DNA of 64,000 bases from Bradyrhizobium sp. CB2312 (GTDB lineage: Bacteria > Pseudomonadota > Alphaproteobacteria > Rhizobiales > Xanthobacteraceae): assembly GCF_029714425.1 (NCBI RefSeq), contig NZ_CP121668.1:5911501-5975500 (forward strand). The letters run 5' to 3'. Position numbers and translations under genes: made by a program. Positions 28,126 to 36,644 of this stretch are shown here, piece by piece. Positions within the stretch are counted from its first letter, which is position 1; the number at the start of each line of letters is the position of its first letter. Below the pieces are notes generated by a model. That model was not told the origin of the DNA. It did no database searches and was given only the letters and a program-made list of their open reading frames with translations.

Positions 28126-28629
28126 ATGACTGACACCCCCACCCGCATCTATGTCGACGCCGACGCCTGCCCGGTGAAGGACGAGATCTACCGCGTCGCG
28201 CTCCGGCATAACGTGCCCGTCAGCGTGGTTGCCGGCAACTTTATCCGCGTGCCCCCGGACCCGCTGATCGAGCGTATCGCGGCCGGCGCCGGCATGGACG
28301 CGGCCGATGACTGGATCGCCGAGCGGGCCAAGCCGGGGGACGTCGTCGTGACATCGGACATTCCGCTGGCGAGCCGCTGCGTCAAGGCGGGCGCCGACGT
28401 GATCGCGCCGAACGGGAAACCGTTCACCGAGGAGTCGATCGGGATGACGCTCGCGGTGCGCAATTTGATGACGGATCTGCGCTCAGCCGGCGAAGTCACC
28501 GGCGGCCCGCGCTCGTTCTCGCCGCGCGACCGCTCCGCGTTCCTCTCGGCGCTCGACCAGACGCTGCGCCGGATCCAGCGCCGCCGCACTGACGCGGCCG
28601 CAACGAGCCAGAATTTGAGTCAAGGCTAA
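28126..28629 (+). CDS. DUF188 (YaiI/YqxD) family protein
   Basis: A 167-residue cytoplasmic protein of the YaiI/YqxD family (DUF188), a PIN-like fold. The start of the domain [18 protein letters not shown], the [16 protein letters not shown] motif and the [17 protein letters not shown] motif are all present. Acidic residues in the first motif could bind a metal as in PIN nucleases, but no activity is established for the family. It ends two bases before the ABC-F gene start, so they are probably co-transcribed. The ATG at 28126 begins [15 protein letters not shown] and is the only suitable start near the domain. Confidence 0.88.
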   Translation: MTDTPTRIYVDADACPVKDEIYRVALRHNVPVSVVAGNFIRVPPDPLIERIAAGAGMDAADDWIAERAKPGDVVVTSDIPLASRCVKAGADVIAPNGKPFTEESIGMTLAVRNLMTDLRSAGEVTGGPRSFSPRDRSAFLSALDQTLRRIQRRRTDAAATSQNLSQG

Positions 28630-28631
28630 TC

Positions 28632-30440
28632 ATGGCGCCGACGCTGATCCAACTGAAGGACATCAGGCTGACCTTTGGCGGCACGCCGCTGCTGTCAGGT
28701 GTCGAGCTCAATGTCGCGCCTTCCGAGCGCGTCTGCCTGATCGGCCGCAACGGCTCGGGCAAATCGACACTGCTGAAGATCGCGGCCGGCCTGGTCGAGC
28801 CCGATAGCGGCACGCGCTTCGTGCAGCCTGGCGCGACGGTGCGCTATCTGCCGCAGGAGCCGGATTTCGGCGCGCACAAGACCACGCTCGCTTATGTCGA
28901 GTCCGGGCTCGCCCCCGGCGACGACCAGCACCAGGCGCGCTACCTGCTGGAGCAGCTTGGCCTCACCGGCGAGGAAAACCCGCACAATCTCTCCGGCGGC
29001 GAGGCCCGCCGCACGGCCCTGGCCTACGTGCTCGCGCCCTCGCCCGATATATTGCTGCTGGACGAGCCGACCAACCATCTCGATCTCGCCACCATCGAAT
29101 GGCTGGAGCAGGAGCTCGACAGCCGCCGCAGCGCGCTGGTGATCATCAGCCACGACCGCCGCTTCCTCACCAATCTGTCGCGTTCGACCGCCTGGCTCGA
29201 CCGCGGCAAGATCAAGCAGATCGACCGCGGCTTTGCCTCGTTCGAGAGCTGGCGCGACGAGGTGCTGGCCGAGGAAGAGCGCGACCAGCACAAGCTCGAC
29301 CGCAAGATCGTCGACGAGGAGCACTGGCTGCGCCACGGCGTCTCCGGCCGGCGCAAGCGCAATGTCAAGCGTCTCGCCAATCTGCACGCGCTGCGCGACC
29401 AGCGCCGCGACTATCGCGGCACCGCCGGCGCCGCCAGTCTCGCCGCGGCGGAAGCCGAGCAATCCGGCAAGCTGGTGATCGAGGCCAAGGGCATCACCAA
29501 GGCCTATGGCGAGCGCAAGATCGTCGAGAATTTCTCGACCCGCATCCAGCGCGGCGACCGGCTCGGCGTCATCGGCCCGAACGGTGCCGGCAAGACCACG
29601 CTGGTCAATCTACTCACCGGCGGGGCGGAGCCTGATTCCGGCATCGTGCGGCTCGGCGCCAATCTGGAGACGGCGACGCTCGACCAGCGCCGCGAAAGCC
29701 TCGATCCCAAATCGACGCTGGCCGAAGCGCTGACCGGTGGCCGTGGCGATCAGATCATGGTCGGCGGCAAGCCGAAACACGTCGTCGGCTACATGAAGGA
29801 CTTCCTGTTCGCCCAGGAGCAGCGCGGTACGCCGGTGGAGGTGCTCTCCGGCGGCGAGCGCGGCCGTCTGATGCTGGCGCGCGCACTGGCAAAGCCCTCG
29901 AACCTGCTGGTGCTGGACGAGCCGACCAACGATCTCGACCTGGAGACGCTCGACGTGCTCGAGGAGATGCTCGGCGATTACGAGGGCACGGTCATCCTGA
30001 TCAGCCACGACCGCGACTTCCTCGACCGCGTCGTGACCTCCGTGATCGCGCCTGAGGGCAACGGCAAGTGGATCGAATATGCCGGCGGCTACAGCGACAT
30101 GCTGAGCCAGCGCGGCGCGGACCTGAAGCGCGAGACGAAGGCGCAGCCTGTTGCAGAAAAGAAAGAGGAACGCGCCCCTGTTCCGTCGTCGGCGCCCAGG
30201 CGGAAGCTGAGCTTCAATGAGAAGCACGCGCTGGAAACACTGCCGAAGAGGATGGACACGCTTCAGGCCGATATTGCAAAATTGCAGCGCGTGCTCGACG
30301 ATCCCAACCTCTACGCCAAGGATCGCAAGACATTCGAGGATACGTCGGCTGCGATCGCCAAGGCCCATGAAGAACTGTCCGCCGCCGAAGAGCGCTGGCT
30401 CGAACTGGAAATGCTGAGAGAAGAGATAGAGCAGGCTTGA
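28632..30440 (+). CDS. uup: ABC-F family ATPase (Uup-like)
   Basis: A 602-residue soluble ATPase with two nucleotide-binding domains and no membrane part. The first domain has Walker A GRNGSGKST, signature LSGGEARR and Walker B LLLDEPTNHLD. The second has GPNGAGKTT, LSGGERGR and LVLDEPTNDLD. They are joined by a basic linker, and a Uup-type C-terminal coiled coil follows (about 520-602). ABC-F proteins act on the ribosome; Uup-type members are linked to large-subunit assembly and to genome stability. The gene follows DUF188 by two bases. Confidence 0.88.
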   Translation: MAPTLIQLKDIRLTFGGTPLLSGVELNVAPSERVCLIGRNGSGKSTLLKIAAGLVEPDSGTRFVQPGATVRYLPQEPDFGAHKTTLAYVESGLAPGDDQHQARYLLEQLGLTGEENPHNLSGGEARRTALAYVLAPSPDILLLDEPTNHLDLATIEWLEQELDSRRSALVIISHDRRFLTNLSRSTAWLDRGKIKQIDRGFASFESWRDEVLAEEERDQHKLDRKIVDEEHWLRHGVSGRRKRNVKRLANLHALRDQRRDYRGTAGAASLAAAEAEQSGKLVIEAKGITKAYGERKIVENFSTRIQRGDRLGVIGPNGAGKTTLVNLLTGGAEPDSGIVRLGANLETATLDQRRESLDPKSTLAEALTGGRGDQIMVGGKPKHVVGYMKDFLFAQEQRGTPVEVLSGGERGRLMLARALAKPSNLLVLDEPTNDLDLETLDVLEEMLGDYEGTVILISHDRDFLDRVVTSVIAPEGNGKWIEYAGGYSDMLSQRGADLKRETKAQPVAEKKEERAPVPSSAPRRKLSFNEKHALETLPKRMDTLQADIAKLQRVLDDPNLYAKDRKTFEDTSAAIAKAHEELSAAEERWLELEMLREEIEQA

Positions 30441-30443
30441 ATC

Positions 30444-30525
30444 GTAGGATGGGTAGAGCGCAGCGAAACCCATCGCTTAAAAGGAATTGCCTCTGATGGG
30501 TTTCGCTTCGCTCTACCCATCCTAC
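30444..30525. repeat. GTAG-type palindromic repeat
   Basis: A long inverted repeat: GTAGGATGGGTAGAGCGC at the left, its near complement GCTCTACCCATCCTAC at the right, and inner arms GCGAAACCCATC/GATGGGTTTCGC. It lies between uup and the aldolase-like gene and belongs to the same family as 31671-31760, 36543-36631 and 42307-42396. Confidence 0.8.
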
Positions 30526-30548
30526 GGGGCCGAAAATAGAGAGAGCCA

Positions 30549-31628
30549 ATGACCACTCCCCTCGCCGCCAAGATCGCCCGCGAATACGGCACGCCCTGCG
30601 CCGTCATCGACATGGACAAGGTCGAGCGCAACATCGCGCGCATCCAGAAGGCCTGCGATGATGCGGGTGTCGCCAATCGCCCGCACATCAAGACCCACAA
30701 GAACCCGACCATCGCGAAGATGCAGGTCGCGGCCGGCGCCAAGGGCATCACCTGCCAGAAGATCGGTGAGGCCGAGATCATGGCCAATGCCGGCATCGAC
30801 GACATCCTGATCAGCTACAATCTGCTGGGCGAAGAAAAGATGGCGCGGCTCGGCGCGCTGAACGCCAAGACCAACATGACGGTCGCCGCCGACAATTCGA
30901 CCGTGGTGGCCGGCCTGCCGAAGGCTGCCGCAGCTTCCGGCCGCCCGCTCTCGGTCGTGGTCGAATGCGACACGGGCCGCAAGCGCGCGGGCGTCGAGAC
31001 GCCCGCGGAAGCGATCGCTCTGGCACGCGAGATCGCGGGGTCGAAGGGACTGGAGTTTGCCGGCTTCATGCTCTACCCGACCGAGACCGGCTGGGGCGAT
31101 GCGCAGAAGTTTTTCGACGAAGCGCTCGCTGGCGTGCGCGCGCACGGGCTCGATGCAAAAATCGTCTCGACTGGCGGCACGCCGAACCTCGTCAACCTCG
31201 GCAAGCTCAAGGGCGGCACCGAGCATCGCTTCGGCACCTACATCTACAATGACCGCATGCAGGTCGCGGCCGGCTCCGCCACCTGGGACGATTGCGCGCT
31301 CCATATCTATTCGACGGTGGTGAGCCGCGCCGCACCCGAGCGCGGCATTCTCGACGCCGGCTCGAAGACGCTGACCACGGATACCGGCGGCCTCGACGGC
31401 CACGGCCTGATCCTGGAGCACCCCGAAGCCAGAATCGCGAAGTTCGCCGAGGAGCACGGCTTCCTCGACCTCTCCCGCAGCAACACGCGGCCGAATGTCG
31501 GCGACGTCGTCCGCATCGTGCCGAACCACGTCTGCGTCGTCGTCAACATGATGGACGAGGTCGTGATGGTGCGCGGCGAGGAGATCATCGGCACCCTGCC
31601 GGTGGCCGCGCGCGGGAAGCTGCGGTAG
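30549..31628 (+). CDS. D-threonine aldolase-like PLP enzyme
   Basis: A 359-residue fold-type III (alanine racemase-like) PLP enzyme. The N-terminal TPCAVIDMDKVERNIARI and RPHIKTHK contain the PLP-binding lysine. A phosphate-binding VSTGGTPN segment and a C-terminal PNHVCVVVNMMDEV, which supplies the metal-binding His in D-threonine aldolases and D-serine dehydratases, are both present. It should cleave D-threonine or a similar beta-hydroxy-D-amino acid to glycine and an aldehyde; the D-serine dehydratase alternative cannot be excluded. It stands alone between two palindromic repeats. Confidence 0.82.
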   Translation: MTTPLAAKIAREYGTPCAVIDMDKVERNIARIQKACDDAGVANRPHIKTHKNPTIAKMQVAAGAKGITCQKIGEAEIMANAGIDDILISYNLLGEEKMARLGALNAKTNMTVAADNSTVVAGLPKAAAASGRPLSVVVECDTGRKRAGVETPAEAIALAREIAGSKGLEFAGFMLYPTETGWGDAQKFFDEALAGVRAHGLDAKIVSTGGTPNLVNLGKLKGGTEHRFGTYIYNDRMQVAAGSATWDDCALHIYSTVVSRAAPERGILDAGSKTLTTDTGGLDGHGLILEHPEARIAKFAEEHGFLDLSRSNTRPNVGDVVRIVPNHVCVVVNMMDEVVMVRGEEIIGTLPVAARGKLR

Positions 31629-31670
31629 GGCTGCGGGAGCGCCCGCGCATCCTTTGAGCGGCAAACTGCC

Positions 31671-31760
31671 GTAGGTGGGCAAAGCGAAGCGTGCCCACGA
31701 CTTCTCGTGGTAACTGCGAAAGATGGTGGGCACAGCGCTTCGCGCCTTTGCCCACCCTAC
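31671..31760. repeat. GTAG-type palindromic repeat
   Basis: The outer arms are GTAGGTGGGCAAAGCG and GCGCCTTTGCCCACCCTAC, with an inner GTGCCCAC/GTGGGCAC pair. The sequence is closely related to the copy at 42307-42396. Its right end overlaps the stop codon of the flavoprotein gene on the minus strand. Confidence 0.8.
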
Positions 31761-32998
31761 GATTTCTGCGATTGGGCGAGCCACTCCAATACACCCCTGC
31801 CCGCGGCAGCTCCAGTCGCGAACGAGGCCTGCAGCAGGTAGCCGCCGGTCGGCGCCTCCCAGTCCAGCATCTCGCCCGCGGCGAACGCGCCGGGCAGCTT
31901 GCGCAGCATGAAGCAGTCGTCCAGCTCATCGAAGGCAATCCCACCCGCGGTCGAGATGGCGCGGTCGATCGGGGCGACGCCGGTGAGCTGAACCGGAATC
32001 GCGTTCACCAGATGCGCTAGCTGCGCCGGCGAGAACGAGGCCAGCTGCCGCCCCGACGCGATGGCGGCTTCCTGCATCAGGCCGATACCGACCGGCGACA
32101 ATTGCGCCGCCTTGCGCAGGAAGTTTGCAAGGGATTGCTTGCCGCGCGTGCCTGACAGGCGCGTGGTCAGTGCGTCGGCGGTGAGGTCGGGCCGCAACGC
32201 GATGGTCAGCGTCGCCTGCCCGACGCCCAACACCGCCTCGCGCAGCTCGGCCGAGAGCGCGTAGATCGCGCCGCCCTCGATGCCGGCGCGCGTGACCATC
32301 GCCTCGCCGCGCACGGTGTGCGCACCGATCGTCAGCGCCACGCCCTTCAGCGGCTGCCCCTCAAAGCGGTCGCGGAACAATTTGGACCATCCAACCGTGA
32401 AGCCGGAATTGGCCGGCCGCAGCTTTGAGATAGCGATGCCTTTCGCCGCGAGGATATCGACCCAGCCACCGTCCGATCCGAGCCGTGGCCAGCTTGCGCC
32501 GCCGAGGGCCAGCACCGTGGCGTCAGCCCCGGTGGCGACCGTACCATTCGGTGTTTGAAACTGAAGCCGCCCCTCAGCATCCCAGCCGGTCCAGCGATGA
32601 CGAAAGGCGAACCGGACGCCGGCGCTATCGAGCCGCCGCAGCCAGGCGCGCAGCAAGGGCGAGGCCTTGAACGCCCTTGGAAACACCCGCCCGCTGGTGC
32701 CGACGAAGGTCGGCTCGCCCAACGCTTCGCTCCAGGCACGCAACGCGTCCGGCGAAAAGGCGTCGATTGCGGCTTGCAGCCTCGGTGCGGCCTCGCGATA
32801 GCGCGCCATGAACTGCGGCAGCGGCTCGCTATGGGTGAGATTGAGCCCGCCACGGCCGGCCATCAGGAATTTGCGGCCAGCGGACGGCATGACGTCATAC
32901 ACGGTGACGCTGGCACTCCCCTGCGCCAGCACCTCCGCCGCCATCAGCCCGGCGGGGCCGGCACCGATGACGGCGATGTGGGATTCGGATGGTGTCAT
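31757..32998 (-). CDS. HI0933-like flavoprotein (BaiN/TIGR03862 type)
   Basis: A 413-residue FAD-dependent oxidoreductase of the HI0933 family. The dinucleotide motif is IAVIGAGPAGLMAAEVLA, followed by the family signature GRKFLMAGRGGLNLTHSE. The C-terminal STAGGIAFDEL and GAFAAGEMLDWEAPTGGYLL segments close the FAD site. Substrate and partner are unknown; some relatives reduce bile acids or act on unknown metabolites. The last codons and the stop (31757-31759) lie inside a GTAG-type repeat, so the C-terminus may have been changed by repeat insertion. Confidence 0.85.
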   Translation of the reverse strand: MTPSESHIAVIGAGPAGLMAAEVLAQGSASVTVYDVMPSAGRKFLMAGRGGLNLTHSEPLPQFMARYREAAPRLQAAIDAFSPDALRAWSEALGEPTFVGTSGRVFPRAFKASPLLRAWLRRLDSAGVRFAFRHRWTGWDAEGRLQFQTPNGTVATGADATVLALGGASWPRLGSDGGWVDILAAKGIAISKLRPANSGFTVGWSKLFRDRFEGQPLKGVALTIGAHTVRGEAMVTRAGIEGGAIYALSAELREAVLGVGQATLTIALRPDLTADALTTRLSGTRGKQSLANFLRKAAQLSPVGIGLMQEAAIASGRQLASFSPAQLAHLVNAIPVQLTGVAPIDRAISTAGGIAFDELDDCFMLRKLPGAFAAGEMLDWEAPTGGYLLQASFATGAAAGRGVLEWLAQSQKS

Positions 32999-33086
32999 GG
33001 CGGGAGTTTAGGCTGAGCTGGACGCCAAAGAATAGGTCGTCATGCCCGCATCCACGGGAGCCACGCGGGCGGTGCCAAGAACGTGG

Positions 33087-33155
33087 ATGGCCGGGACAAG
33101 CCCGGCCATGACGGAAGGCATCATTCCGGGCTCGTCGCTTCGCGACGCCCGGAAT
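33087..33155. repeat. Paired hairpin repeat
   Basis: Two stem-loops in tandem: ATGGCCGGG-ACAAG-CCCGGCCAT (33087-33109) and ATTCCGGGC with GCCCGGAAT (33123-33155). The first also occurs at 34282-34304 with one loop difference. It lies between the flavoprotein and the SDR gene and may work as a shared terminator or an mRNA-stabilising element. Confidence 0.75.
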
Positions 33156-33166
33156 GACGGAGGTGG

Positions 33167-34084
33167 TTAGAGCTTGATCCCCGCCCGTGCCGCGGCTTGC
33201 GCCACGTATTTCTGCGTCTGCTCGAACGCGCCCTGCAACGCCCTAGCCTTCGACATGTCGCTGATCTCAGCGAAATGCGCGGCGATCGCATCGGGCGTCC
33301 ATTCGGATTCCGGCAGGTTGATACCTTCGCTCTCCACGACCTTGATCACCGCAAACGAGCCGGCGCCGGCGCCCATGATGGTGCGGGTCGGCGCGTCCTC
33401 GCTCAGCATGTACTCGACCGCGGGCGTGATCGCGTTCGGCTTCATCAATTGCAGCGCCTGCGGCGGCAGCAGCTCTTCGGTCATCCGGGTCGCTGCTGTC
33501 GGCGAGATGATGTTGACGCGGATGTTGTTCTTGCGGCCTTCCTCGGCGAGCACGTTCATCAGGCCGACCATGCCGGATTTCGCCGCGCCGTAATTGGCCT
33601 GGCCGAAATTGCCGTAGAGGCCGGAGGACGAGGTCGTCAGCACGATGCGGCCGTAATTGCGGTCGCGCATGCCGGCCCAGGCCGCCTTGCAGCAATAGAA
33701 GGTGCCGACGAGATGCACGTCGAGCACCTTCTGGAAATCGGCCGCCTCCATCTTGCCGAACGACTTGTCGCGCAAAATGCCGGCATTGGCGCACATCAGG
33801 TCGACGCTGCCCCACTCCTTGGTGGCGCGCTCGACCATCGCGGTGACCTGCTCGAAATTCGAGACGTCGGCGCCGTCGGCCATCGCGGTGCCGCCCGCTT
33901 TGCGGATCTCCTCAACCACGGCTTCGGCCGGCGACAGCGAGCCGCCGGTGCCGTCACGCGCGCCGCCGAAATCGTTGACGACGACCTTCGCACCGCGGCT
34001 GGCGAGCCCGAGCGCATGCGCCTTGCCGAGACCATTGCCCGCGCCGGTGACGATGGCGACGCGTCCGTCGAACCTGATTGCCAT
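33167..34084 (-). CDS. SDR-family dehydrogenase, peroxisomal multifunctional-enzyme type
   Basis: A 305-residue short-chain dehydrogenase/reductase, probably NAD-dependent 3-hydroxyacyl-CoA dehydrogenase. The cofactor motif GAGNGLGKAHA, the NAG motif in CANAGILRDKSF and the catalytic Ser-Tyr-Lys (TTSSSGLYGNFGQANYGAAKSG) are present. The FGGARDGTGGS insert after the second strand is typical of the dehydrogenase unit of eukaryotic type 2 multifunctional enzymes. Being longer than a plain SDR (about 250) agrees with that class. It lies at the end of the catabolic run, downstream of MaoC and an acyl-CoA synthetase, and fits a beta-oxidation-like step. Confidence 0.85.
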   Translation of the reverse strand: MAIRFDGRVAIVTGAGNGLGKAHALGLASRGAKVVVNDFGGARDGTGGSLSPAEAVVEEIRKAGGTAMADGADVSNFEQVTAMVERATKEWGSVDLMCANAGILRDKSFGKMEAADFQKVLDVHLVGTFYCCKAAWAGMRDRNYGRIVLTTSSSGLYGNFGQANYGAAKSGMVGLMNVLAEEGRKNNIRVNIISPTAATRMTEELLPPQALQLMKPNAITPAVEYMLSEDAPTRTIMGAGAGSFAVIKVVESEGINLPESEWTPDAIAAHFAEISDMSKARALQGAFEQTQKYVAQAAARAGIKL

Positions 34085-34109
34085 GGGTGAAGTCCTGTTC
34101 TTCCCTTTT

Positions 34110-34241
34110 CCTTCTCCCCTTGTGGGAGAAGGTGGCGCGAAGCGCCGGATGAGGGGTCTCTCTCCACAGATGTGCTCGCGGAGAGAGACCCCTCACCCGG
34201 CTTCGCTTCGCGAAGCCACCCTCTCCCACAAGGGGAGAGGG
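34110..34241. repeat. Long inverted repeat between MaoC and SDR genes
   Basis: The left arm hairpin CCTTCTCCC-CTTGT-GGGAGAAGG (34110-34132) and right arm CCCTCTCCC-ACAAG-GGGAGAGGG (34219-34241) are themselves roughly complementary, with GAGGGGTCTCTCTCC and its partner GGAGAGAGACCCCTC inside. It is like the element at 63062-63178. Confidence 0.75.
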
Positions 34242-34281
34242 TCCAAGCGCACCGATTTGAGAGGCTTTTGAGCAGCGATGG

Positions 34282-34304
34282 ATGGCCGGGTCAAGCCCGG
34301 CCAT
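34282..34304. repeat. Hairpin repeat copy
   Basis: ATGGCCGGG-TCAAG-CCCGGCCAT, a copy of the stem-loop at 33087-33109. It sits 12 bases after the stop of the MaoC gene on its strand and may mark transcript ends. Confidence 0.7.
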
Positions 34305-34316
34305 GACGGCCCCGCC

Positions 34317-34796
34317 CTACTCGAAATAGATCAGGCCGAGCCAGTCGGCGACCAGCGCCGGCTTGTCCTCGCCTTCGATCTCGACCGTCACATTGGTGCG
34401 GGACTGGAGCTCATTGGGCTTGCGCAGCTTGGCTTCCGCCAGCACGAAACGGCCGCGGACGCGCTTGCCCGAGCGCACCGGCGAGATGAAGCGCAGCTTG
34501 TCGAAACCGTAGTTCACGCCCATCGTGGTGCCCGCGATGACAGGCATCACCTCATAGGACATGATCGACAGCAGCGACATCGTCAGGAAGCCGTGGGCGA
34601 TGGTGGTGCCGAACGCGGTTTCCTTCTTGGCGCGCTCGGGGTCGACATGGATGAACTGGTGGTCCTCGATCACGTCGGCATAGGTGTCGATGCGGGGTTG
34701 ATCGACCAGGTGCCACGACGATACGCCGATCTCCTTGCCGACCATGGCCTGATAGGCTTCCAGCGAAATTGGCGGCTTCTTCCAGACTTCGTTCAC
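34317..34796 (-). CDS. MaoC-family (R)-enoyl-CoA hydratase
   Basis: A 159-residue single hot-dog hydratase. The MaoC/R-hydratase motif is seen in TYADVIEDHQFIHVDPERAK (Asp-His pair) and the following FGTTIAHGFLTMSLLS. It should hydrate enoyl-CoA to (R)-3-hydroxyacyl-CoA. It starts with GTG at 34796, immediately after the TAA of the acyl-CoA synthetase gene, so the two are tightly coupled. With the SDR downstream these three genes would activate an acid and carry it through hydration and oxidation. Confidence 0.85.
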   Translation of the reverse strand: MNEVWKKPPISLEAYQAMVGKEIGVSSWHLVDQPRIDTYADVIEDHQFIHVDPERAKKETAFGTTIAHGFLTMSLLSIMSYEVMPVIAGTTMGVNYGFDKLRFISPVRSGKRVRGRFVLAEAKLRKPNELQSRTNVTVEIEGEDKPALVADWLGLIYFE

Positions 34797-36512
34797 TTAG
34801 GTCTCACTCCGTGTTTTCGGCAGCTCCGGAAAATCCTCCTCGCGGAATTCCCGGCCGCGCAGCGGATCGCTGCGATCATCGTCGCGTTCGAGCCGTCGTA
34901 GCTGCACACGGCGGATTTTGCCAGAGATCGTCTTCGGCAGCTCGGCGACGATTTCGAGCCGGCGGATGCGCTTGAACGGCGCAAGGCGCGTGTGCAGGTG
35001 TTGGAAGATGGAGAGCGCCGTCGCGGGCGTCCGCTCCGCGCCCGAGGTCAGCAACACGAAGGCCTTGGGGATCGCGAGCCTGATCGGATCGGGGCTCGGC
35101 ACCACCGCAGCTTCGGCGACGAGCTCATGCTCGAGCAGCACGCTCTCCAGCTCGAACGGGCTGATGCGGTAGTCGGAGGATTTGAACACGTCATCGGAGC
35201 GTCCAACGAAGGTGAGATAGCCGTCCTCATCAGCGAAGACGACGTCGCCGCTGCGATAGAGCTCGCCTTCGGCGCCCGAGAGCTTGCCGTCGTCGCCCTG
35301 ATAGCCCTGCATCAGGCCGGCCGGACGATCGGCGCCGAGCAGCAGCGCCACCTCGCCCTCCCTGGCCGGATGGCCATCGGCGTCACTGACCTGCACGCGA
35401 TAGCCCGGCAGCGGCCGGCCCATTGAGCCGACCTTGATAGGCTGCCCCGGCGAGTTGCCGGCAAGCGCGGTCGTTTCGGTCTGGCCGTAACCGTCGCGGA
35501 TGGTGAGACCCCAGGCGGCCTGCACCTGGTCGATCACCTCTGGATTGAGCGGCTCGCCGGCGCCGCAGACCTCGCGCAAGGCCACCTTGAACGAGGCCAG
35601 GTTCTCCTGGATGAACAGCCGCCACACCGTCGGCGGCGCGCACAGCGTGGTGACGCCGCAGCGGCCGATGGTGGCGAGCAGCCCCTTGGCATCGAAGCGC
35701 GGCTGATTGACCACGAACACGGTCGCGCCCGCATTCCAGGGCGCGAAGAAGCAGCTCCAGGCGTGCTTGGCCCAGCCGGGTGACGAGATGTTGAGATGGA
35801 CGTCGCCGGGCTTGAGCCCGATCCAGTACATGGTGGAGAGATGCCCGACCGGATAGCTGCGCTGGCTGTGGCGCACGAGCTTTGGTTTTGCCGTCGTGCC
35901 CGATGTGAAGTAGAGCAGCATCGGGTCGTCGGCGTTGGTCGGGCCGTCGGGCGTAAAACTCTCGGGCGCCTTCGCCGCCTCGTCATAGGCAAGCCAGCCA
36001 TCCGAGGCCGTGCCGACAACGATGCGAGCGATATTCTCGGCACCCAGGCTTGCGAATTTCGCGACCTGGTCTTCGGCCGCTACCACCGCCTTCGCCTTGC
36101 CGCGATCGAGCCGGTCGCGCAGCTCGTCGGCGGTGAGCAGCGTGGTTGCGGGAATCACGACGACGCCGAGCTTGATCGCCGCCAGCATGGTCTCCCACAG
36201 CGGAACCACATTGCCGAGCAGCAGCAGGAGATGATCGCCGCGCTTCAAGCCCTGCGCGCGGAGGAAGTTTGCGACCTGGTTGGAGCGCTGCGAGAGCGCC
36301 GCGAAGGACAGCTTTGTCTGCTTGTCCTGCGCGGTATCGACGATCCAGAGCGCGGGACGGTCCCTGGCGTCCGCGTCCTTCGCGAGCTCGTCGAACCAGT
36401 CGAGCGCCCAGTTGAAGGGAACCGGATCGGGCCAAAGGAAGTCTTTGACCGCTGTCTCGTAATCCGTGCGGTGATGAAGCAGAAACGCGCGCGCTTCCTG
36501 AAATGTGGTCAT
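34797..36512 (-). CDS. Acyl-CoA synthetase (AMP-forming)
   Basis: A 571-residue ANL-superfamily enzyme that converts a carboxylic acid to its CoA ester through an acyl-AMP. The P-loop-like motif is LLYFTSGTTAKPKLVRHSQ; the adenine motif DGYGQTETT and the hinge YRSGDVVFADEDGYLTFVGR also appear. The C-terminal catalytic lysine is in LPKTISGKIRRVQLR. A region RSDDVFKSSDYRISPFELE supports medium-chain or aromatic-acid type activity, but the substrate is not predictable. It is adjacent to and coupled with the MaoC gene. A palindromic repeat separates it from mmsB upstream, so it may have a separate promoter. Confidence 0.88.
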   Translation of the reverse strand: MTTFQEARAFLLHHRTDYETAVKDFLWPDPVPFNWALDWFDELAKDADARDRPALWIVDTAQDKQTKLSFAALSQRSNQVANFLRAQGLKRGDHLLLLLGNVVPLWETMLAAIKLGVVVIPATTLLTADELRDRLDRGKAKAVVAAEDQVAKFASLGAENIARIVVGTASDGWLAYDEAAKAPESFTPDGPTNADDPMLLYFTSGTTAKPKLVRHSQRSYPVGHLSTMYWIGLKPGDVHLNISSPGWAKHAWSCFFAPWNAGATVFVVNQPRFDAKGLLATIGRCGVTTLCAPPTVWRLFIQENLASFKVALREVCGAGEPLNPEVIDQVQAAWGLTIRDGYGQTETTALAGNSPGQPIKVGSMGRPLPGYRVQVSDADGHPAREGEVALLLGADRPAGLMQGYQGDDGKLSGAEGELYRSGDVVFADEDGYLTFVGRSDDVFKSSDYRISPFELESVLLEHELVAEAAVVPSPDPIRLAIPKAFVLLTSGAERTPATALSIFQHLHTRLAPFKRIRRLEIVAELPKTISGKIRRVQLRRLERDDDRSDPLRGREFREEDFPELPKTRSET

Positions 36513-36542
36513 GGTTCGGGCCCGTCGAATTGACCTTCGAGC

Positions 36543-36631
36543 GTAGCCCGGATGGAGCGAAGCGCAATCCGGGGCCGGCTGCGCAATTCGAAGGAACCGT
36601 CCCGGATTTCGCTTCGCTCCATCCGGGCTAC
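36543..36631. repeat. GTAG-type palindromic repeat
   Basis: Outer arms GTAGCCCGGATGGAGCGAAG and GCTTCGCTCCATCCGGGCTAC are near-perfect complements. Inner arms surround a short unpaired middle. It sits between the acyl-CoA synthetase and mmsB and translates in wrong frames to the repeat-derived string MERSEIRD. Confidence 0.85.
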
Positions 36632-36644
36632 GGGCAAAGCCTCG